Of a stretch of DNA of 64,000 bases, positions 61,553-64,000 are shown piece by piece (within the stretch, counting starts at the first letter, position 1; every line of letters starts with the position of its first letter). The position numbers and the translations under genes were made by a program. The notes beneath the pieces are model-generated. The model worked only from the letters and a program-made list of their open reading frames with translations, was not told the origin of the DNA and did not search any database. This DNA comes from Chromatiales bacterium (lineage in GTDB: Bacteria; Pseudomonadota; Gammaproteobacteria; Thiohalomonadales; Thiohalomonadaceae): NCBI GenBank assembly GCA_003251535.1, contig QKFD01000108.1, positions 1 through 64,000 of the forward strand, read 5' to 3'.

Positions 61553-62035
61553 TCAAAAACAGTCCGGCCGTGCCACAGCCCGACCCAGGGCCATGAAGCC
61601 CTTCTGCAGATCAGTGGTGGCGATATTCGCCCAGAGGGGATCGTGCTCGGGCAGTTCCAGGCGAATGCGTTCGATGAGCTGGCCGATTTCGTTGCCCTTC
61701 GCCTTGATGGCGTTCATCAGGTCCAGCTCCTGCTGGTCGAGCGCGCGATAGCCGGTAATCGGGGGTGGGGTGTAGAGGGGGTTACTGCTCGCCGTATCCA
61801 TCGGTGTGTAGCCGGACTCGAAGGCGTGAGCCGGGGAATAGCTCTCGTACCCGTCCTCGTACCGAACCCAATAGCCGCCCACCTGCGGGTTGTGTTTGGT
61901 GATGAAATCACTTGTCACCACCACTGCGGGCATCCCCTGTTTTGGGAAGAGGTTCCACATAAAATCGTCGATTTGGCGGGTTCCTTCGATGCGAAAGGCT
62001 TCCACCACCTTGTGGGACTGGAATATCGGGAACAT
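61553..62035 (-). CDS. Acb2/Tad1-like anti-defence protein (cyclic nucleotide sponge candidate)
   Basis: A 160-residue protein of two parts. The N-terminal half contains HNPQVGGYWVRYEDGYESYS and PAHAFESGYTPMD, the conserved phage domain that commonly precedes this type of C-terminus. The C-terminal hairpin (about 94-160) reads ITGYRALDQQELDLMNAIKA, then LWANIATTDLQKGFMALGRA with the final VARPDCF, matching Acb2/Tad1 anti-CBASS/anti-Thoeris proteins, which form oligomers that trap cyclic oligonucleotides or gcADPR signals. The conserved pattern LQ-GFMAL-RAVARP is intact. By family knowledge it would blunt host CBASS or Thoeris immunity; the trapped signal is not known from sequence alone. Confidence 0.72.
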   Translation of the reverse strand: MFPIFQSHKVVEAFRIEGTRQIDDFMWNLFPKQGMPAVVVTSDFITKHNPQVGGYWVRYEDGYESYSPAHAFESGYTPMDTASSNPLYTPPPITGYRALDQQELDLMNAIKAKGNEIGQLIERIRLELPEHDPLWANIATTDLQKGFMALGRAVARPDCF

Positions 62036-62550
62036 CAGGTCTTCGCTCCTGTGACGCGGGTTAGCGCTTGGTCAATCGAATGCAGGCCGGGGACATAGAC
62101 CGTGCGCACCGCGCCGCCCGGACCCACCGGCGCCTTCACGGCAGTGAGCAGAGAGCGGCGCGGCTGCTGTCCGGCAACGGCGATGGAGACGTGAGTCCAG
62201 CGGCCGAACTCGTGGATGATCTGGTCGGCAACTGCGGGGAGGTTGCGGTGGATCCAGCGACACACCTCCAGCGGCGCAACGCCCGGACAGAGGATGTCGG
62301 CGGCCAGCCCCTCAAGGTGCTGGCTCTTCGCGGCCCCGCCCACCAGGGTATTGACCTCCGGAGAGCGGTACCCGGACAACACCACCGTCGGGCCAAACGC
62401 CTCCCGCACCGGCTCCAGCACGGAGTGACAAAGTCGCTGGAGGTTGGCCATCACCGGAGACGCCTCCGGCACGACGATGTCGATGCCGTGCCGAGTAGCG
62501 GTCTCCGAGTGCGTCAACTCGGCGAGGGTAAAGTGGGGCGAGATGCGCAT
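62035..62550 (-). CDS. Peptidase M15 (D-Ala-D-Ala carboxypeptidase-type) endolysin
   Basis: A 171-residue protein from ATG 62550 (MRISPHFTLAELTHSETATR). It has the Peptidase_M15A/Hedgehog-like fold: VVLSGYRSPEVNTLVGGAAK, then SQHLEGLAADI (His and Asp metal ligands) and WTHVSIAV (C-terminal His). These phage proteins cut peptidoglycan crosslinks or serve in lysis. It lies between a short early-late junction gene and the Acb2-like gene, ends where that gene starts (62035), and continues the phage lysis module. Confidence 0.9.
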   Translation of the reverse strand: MRISPHFTLAELTHSETATRHGIDIVVPEASPVMANLQRLCHSVLEPVREAFGPTVVLSGYRSPEVNTLVGGAAKSQHLEGLAADILCPGVAPLEVCRWIHRNLPAVADQIIHEFGRWTHVSIAVAGQQPRRSLLTAVKAPVGPGGAVRTVYVPGLHSIDQALTRVTGAKT

Positions 62551-62729
62551 GCAGCCCTCCGGGTAAAGTGGTCGGCGACATAAAACCGGACCCACTCCCG
62601 GCACCAGGCCGGCACCTCGGCCAAGGCGGTAGTGCGAGCGTCCCGTGTCGGCAGTTCGATGATGCGGGCGGCGTAGTGACGCGGCCACGGATCACCGGGG
62701 TACCATTCACGGTACGTTGATGGGTCCAT
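62514..62729 (-). CDS. Small Mu-like phage protein, unknown function
   Basis: About 71 residues from ATG 62729 (MDPSTYREWYPGDPWPRHYA), with RARTTALAEVP-like ALAEVPAWCREWVRFYVADH. Similar short proteins that combine a PW...R-x-x-A start with an ALAEVP helix occur downstream of Mor in Mu-like phages. The frame also extends to 62777. It overlaps the endopeptidase gene by 37 bases. Confidence 0.65.
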   Translation of the reverse strand: MDPSTYREWYPGDPWPRHYAARIIELPTRDARTTALAEVPAWCREWVRFYVADHFTRRAACASRPTLPSPS

Positions 62730-62837
62730 ACCGGGCCAGATTGCCGGTGGACGGGGGATTCGAGGAGGGGGAAACACTTCCCCCAGGCGGGGGGTGGGGG
62801 GACATCAGTCTCTCGGGGAGAGGGTACGGGCGTCAAG

Positions 62838-63251
62838 TCAGGCGAACAAATCGCCCGTTGGGTCCGGCGAGCGGTCGCGGGCGGCCTGGCGGATCTGCTT
62901 AACCCGACGCCAGGTGATCCCCAGTTCGTGTGCCACGGCCCGTGCGCTCTTTGCACCGCTACCGACCGCCTCCAAGAGATAGTGGTTGCGGAGCTGGGCC
63001 AGCAGCTTATCGGATTTCGGTAAATCGACCGTGTCGCCCGCGAGCGGCGATGCACACAGCGCCGCCAGTGCCGACGGCGCGATCACATCGCGTAGCGCGG
63101 TCTGGTCTGGGTGGGTGGGGATGTAGAGAGGCAGCCCGCCGCGGGCCTCCAGGAGGCGCAGCGTCTCCGCCACCCCCAGGAGGCCCACCAGCTGCCGCAG
63201 CAGCGGCGGCAGCAGGGAGGGATCGATGATGTCGAGGTCACTCGACACCAA
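62838..63251 (-). CDS. mor: Mor-family transcriptional activator
   Basis: A 137-residue middle-operon activator. The Mor/C-type layout is seen: LPPLLRQLVGLLGVAETLRL, YIPTHPDQTALRDVIAPSAL, and a C-terminal helix-turn-helix ARAVAHELGITWRRVKQIRQ. Mor switches on the middle promoter in Mu. It overlaps gemA by 14 bases. A short 60-base gap then leads to the small gene; a Mor-dependent promoter may lie there, though no consensus was recognised. Confidence 0.9.
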   Translation of the reverse strand: MVSSDLDIIDPSLLPPLLRQLVGLLGVAETLRLLEARGGLPLYIPTHPDQTALRDVIAPSALAALCASPLAGDTVDLPKSDKLLAQLRNHYLLEAVGSGAKSARAVAHELGITWRRVKQIRQAARDRSPDPTGDLFA

Positions 63252-63705
63252 CGCCCTCCCGGAGGGACCAGCTCTTCAGCCCCTCGATGCAGGCGTTGAG
63301 CCCGGCGGACTTCGCCCACTCCAGTTGGGCGGTCTTGGTATGGTGCGCGCACCACTTCACCATCGCCGCCTCGCTCCTATCCCGCACCACCCCCGCGTCG
63401 GCGAGAGCGCACCAGAGGGCGGTGATCTTCTCGATGCGCGGCCGGCGCCAGTCCTGCGAGCGCGGCCGGCTTTTCCCGGTGGGTTTGAACCCCTTGGCCT
63501 TCATCTCCTCCAGCGCCGCCTCAAGGCCGCCGATGGGCATGGTGGTGGCGGAGTACCGGCCCTTGACCTGCTTGGCGCCGTGTCGAGCCAGGAACAGGCG
63601 GTAGGCCTCCTCATCCATACCGATGTCGGCACGGCCGACTTGGAGCAGGGTGTAGAGGTGCTTGCGCGGGTCGGCTTTGTTTGAGGCGGTGCTGTTGTTT
63701 TTCAT
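63238..63705 (-). CDS. gemA: GemA (gp16) family regulatory protein
   Basis: A 155-residue protein. The family signature is seen as KHLYTLLQVGRADIGMDEEA, LEAALEEMKAKGFKP, SRPRSQDWRRPRIEKITALW and CAHHTKTAQLEWAKSAGLN, the GemA/gp16 pattern of Mu, which modulates host gene expression and DNA supercoiling. It lies immediately upstream of mor, the standard Mu order, and its start overlaps the previous stop by 4 bases. Confidence 0.92.
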   Translation of the reverse strand: MKNNSTASNKADPRKHLYTLLQVGRADIGMDEEAYRLFLARHGAKQVKGRYSATTMPIGGLEAALEEMKAKGFKPTGKSRPRSQDWRRPRIEKITALWCALADAGVVRDRSEAAMVKWCAHHTKTAQLEWAKSAGLNACIEGLKSWSLREGVGVE

Positions 63706-63902
63706 ATCACGCTGTACCCGTGGCTCTCAAGAAGTTTCTTGGCCCGCTCAAGCTCTACCGTAGCCCGCCGCAGTTTTGGATCAAACGGTTTAGCGCCAAG
63801 CCATGCTCGAACTTCATTCACTTCCCTGAACGTCATGCGCTTGCCGCTATTTCTCCATTCCCAATTTTCGCATGGTCGCCACCCAGGCAGCGCCACGGAC
63901 AT
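63702..63902 (-). CDS. Small early phage protein, unknown function
   Basis: A 66-residue protein (MSVALPGWRPCENWEWRNSG) with a helical region TFREVNEVRAWLGAKPFDP and LERAKKLLESHGY. Some Mu-like early genes of this length lie just before gemA. It overlaps gemA by 4 bases (ATGA). AAGGAGG lies upstream near 63948 but too far from this ATG, so a different start or an extra tiny gene is possible. The 98 bases to the window edge contain no other complete gene. Confidence 0.55.
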   Translation of the reverse strand: MSVALPGWRPCENWEWRNSGKRMTFREVNEVRAWLGAKPFDPKLRRATVELERAKKLLESHGYSVI

Positions 63903-64000
63903 TCGATATACATCAAGGTCATCTCTGCAAAGAACTTGACAATCCTCCTTGCTAGAGAAACCGCAACGCCGAAGCGCGTGTATCGTCCGGGTCGTTAGGC

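Larger units (their letters stand above)
53380..64000 (-). mobile_element. Mu-like prophage (leftward, truncated in this window at both the early and late ends)
   Basis: A continuous leftward block in the order of Mu: GemA, Mor, lysis/packaging-adjacent genes, DUF2730, gp26-like, DUF1804, TerL, DUF935 portal, gp30, gpG. Overlaps of 4-20 bases link most genes. The early transposase (A/B) genes and repressor lie right of 64000 or are absent. After gpG no protease/scaffold, major head, tail sheath, tube, tape measure or baseplate genes follow; rpoS is about 350 bp away. The left boundary is placed only approximately, near the AT-rich repeat region. Confidence 0.8.

Overview
The window is GC-rich chromosomal DNA that looks like an environmental gammaproteobacterium. 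It carries an RpoS-type sigma factor, a glmU-glmS operon, ridA and recG in one operon, chorismate lyase UbiC, TtcA, AroE, an IPTL-CTERM surface protein and many c-di-GMP and phosphorelay proteins. No rRNA, tRNA or CRISPR was seen, and genus cannot be judged from the sequence alone.

Layout. 1-9.1 kb: an Rpn-type nuclease running off the left edge, a membrane/beta-propeller protein, a Rieske-like protein that has lost every [2Fe-2S] ligand, then glmS, glmU and a SlyD-like PPIase. 9.4-16.7 kb: a tight run ridA - CHASE2 cyclase - SH3 protein - M48 protease - recG, then ubiC and a UbiA-fold protein lacking both Asp-rich motifs. 16.8-25.8 kb: an IPTL-CTERM beta-helix protein, a TIGR03032 protein with a GNAT partner, a LysR regulator, a cyclic-nucleotide-binding protein, ttcA, rhodanese, methyltransferase, FAD oxidoreductase and HupE. 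26-36 kb: a six-gene signalling block (sensor kinase, REC-PAS-kinase, REC-kinase, REC-coiled coil, REC-HD-GYP, large hybrid kinase). 36.4-42.3 kb: rhomboid protease, zinc-ribbon/TPR membrane protein, diguanylate cyclase, SGNH hydrolase. 42.4-47.2 kb: a leftward operon of TonB receptor, two citrate-synthase-fold proteins without the usual catalytic residues, and an SDR enzyme, behind a highly foldable leader. 47.4-53.2 kb: a bacterial PRMT-type methyltransferase with aroE, phosphate transporter plus DUF47 partner, prohibitin-like protein and rpoS.

53.4-64 kb: a leftward Mu-like prophage that continues past the right edge. In transcription order: small early protein, GemA, Mor, a small protein, M15 endopeptidase, an Acb2/Tad1-like anti-defence protein, lipoprotein, DUF1353, DUF2730, gp26-like, DUF1804 (small terminase-like), TerL, DUF935 portal, a gp30 head protein fused to an ADP-ribosyltransferase, an unknown protein and gpG. 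Genes then stop about 350 bp before rpoS, with no capsid or tail genes, so the prophage is probably deleted or rearranged here.

The strongest candidates for new biology are the TonB/double citrate-synthase-like/SDR operon and its leader, the Acb2/Tad1-like protein and gp30-ADP-ribosyltransferase fusion in the prophage, and the ligand-free Rieske and Asp-motif-free UbiA proteins.
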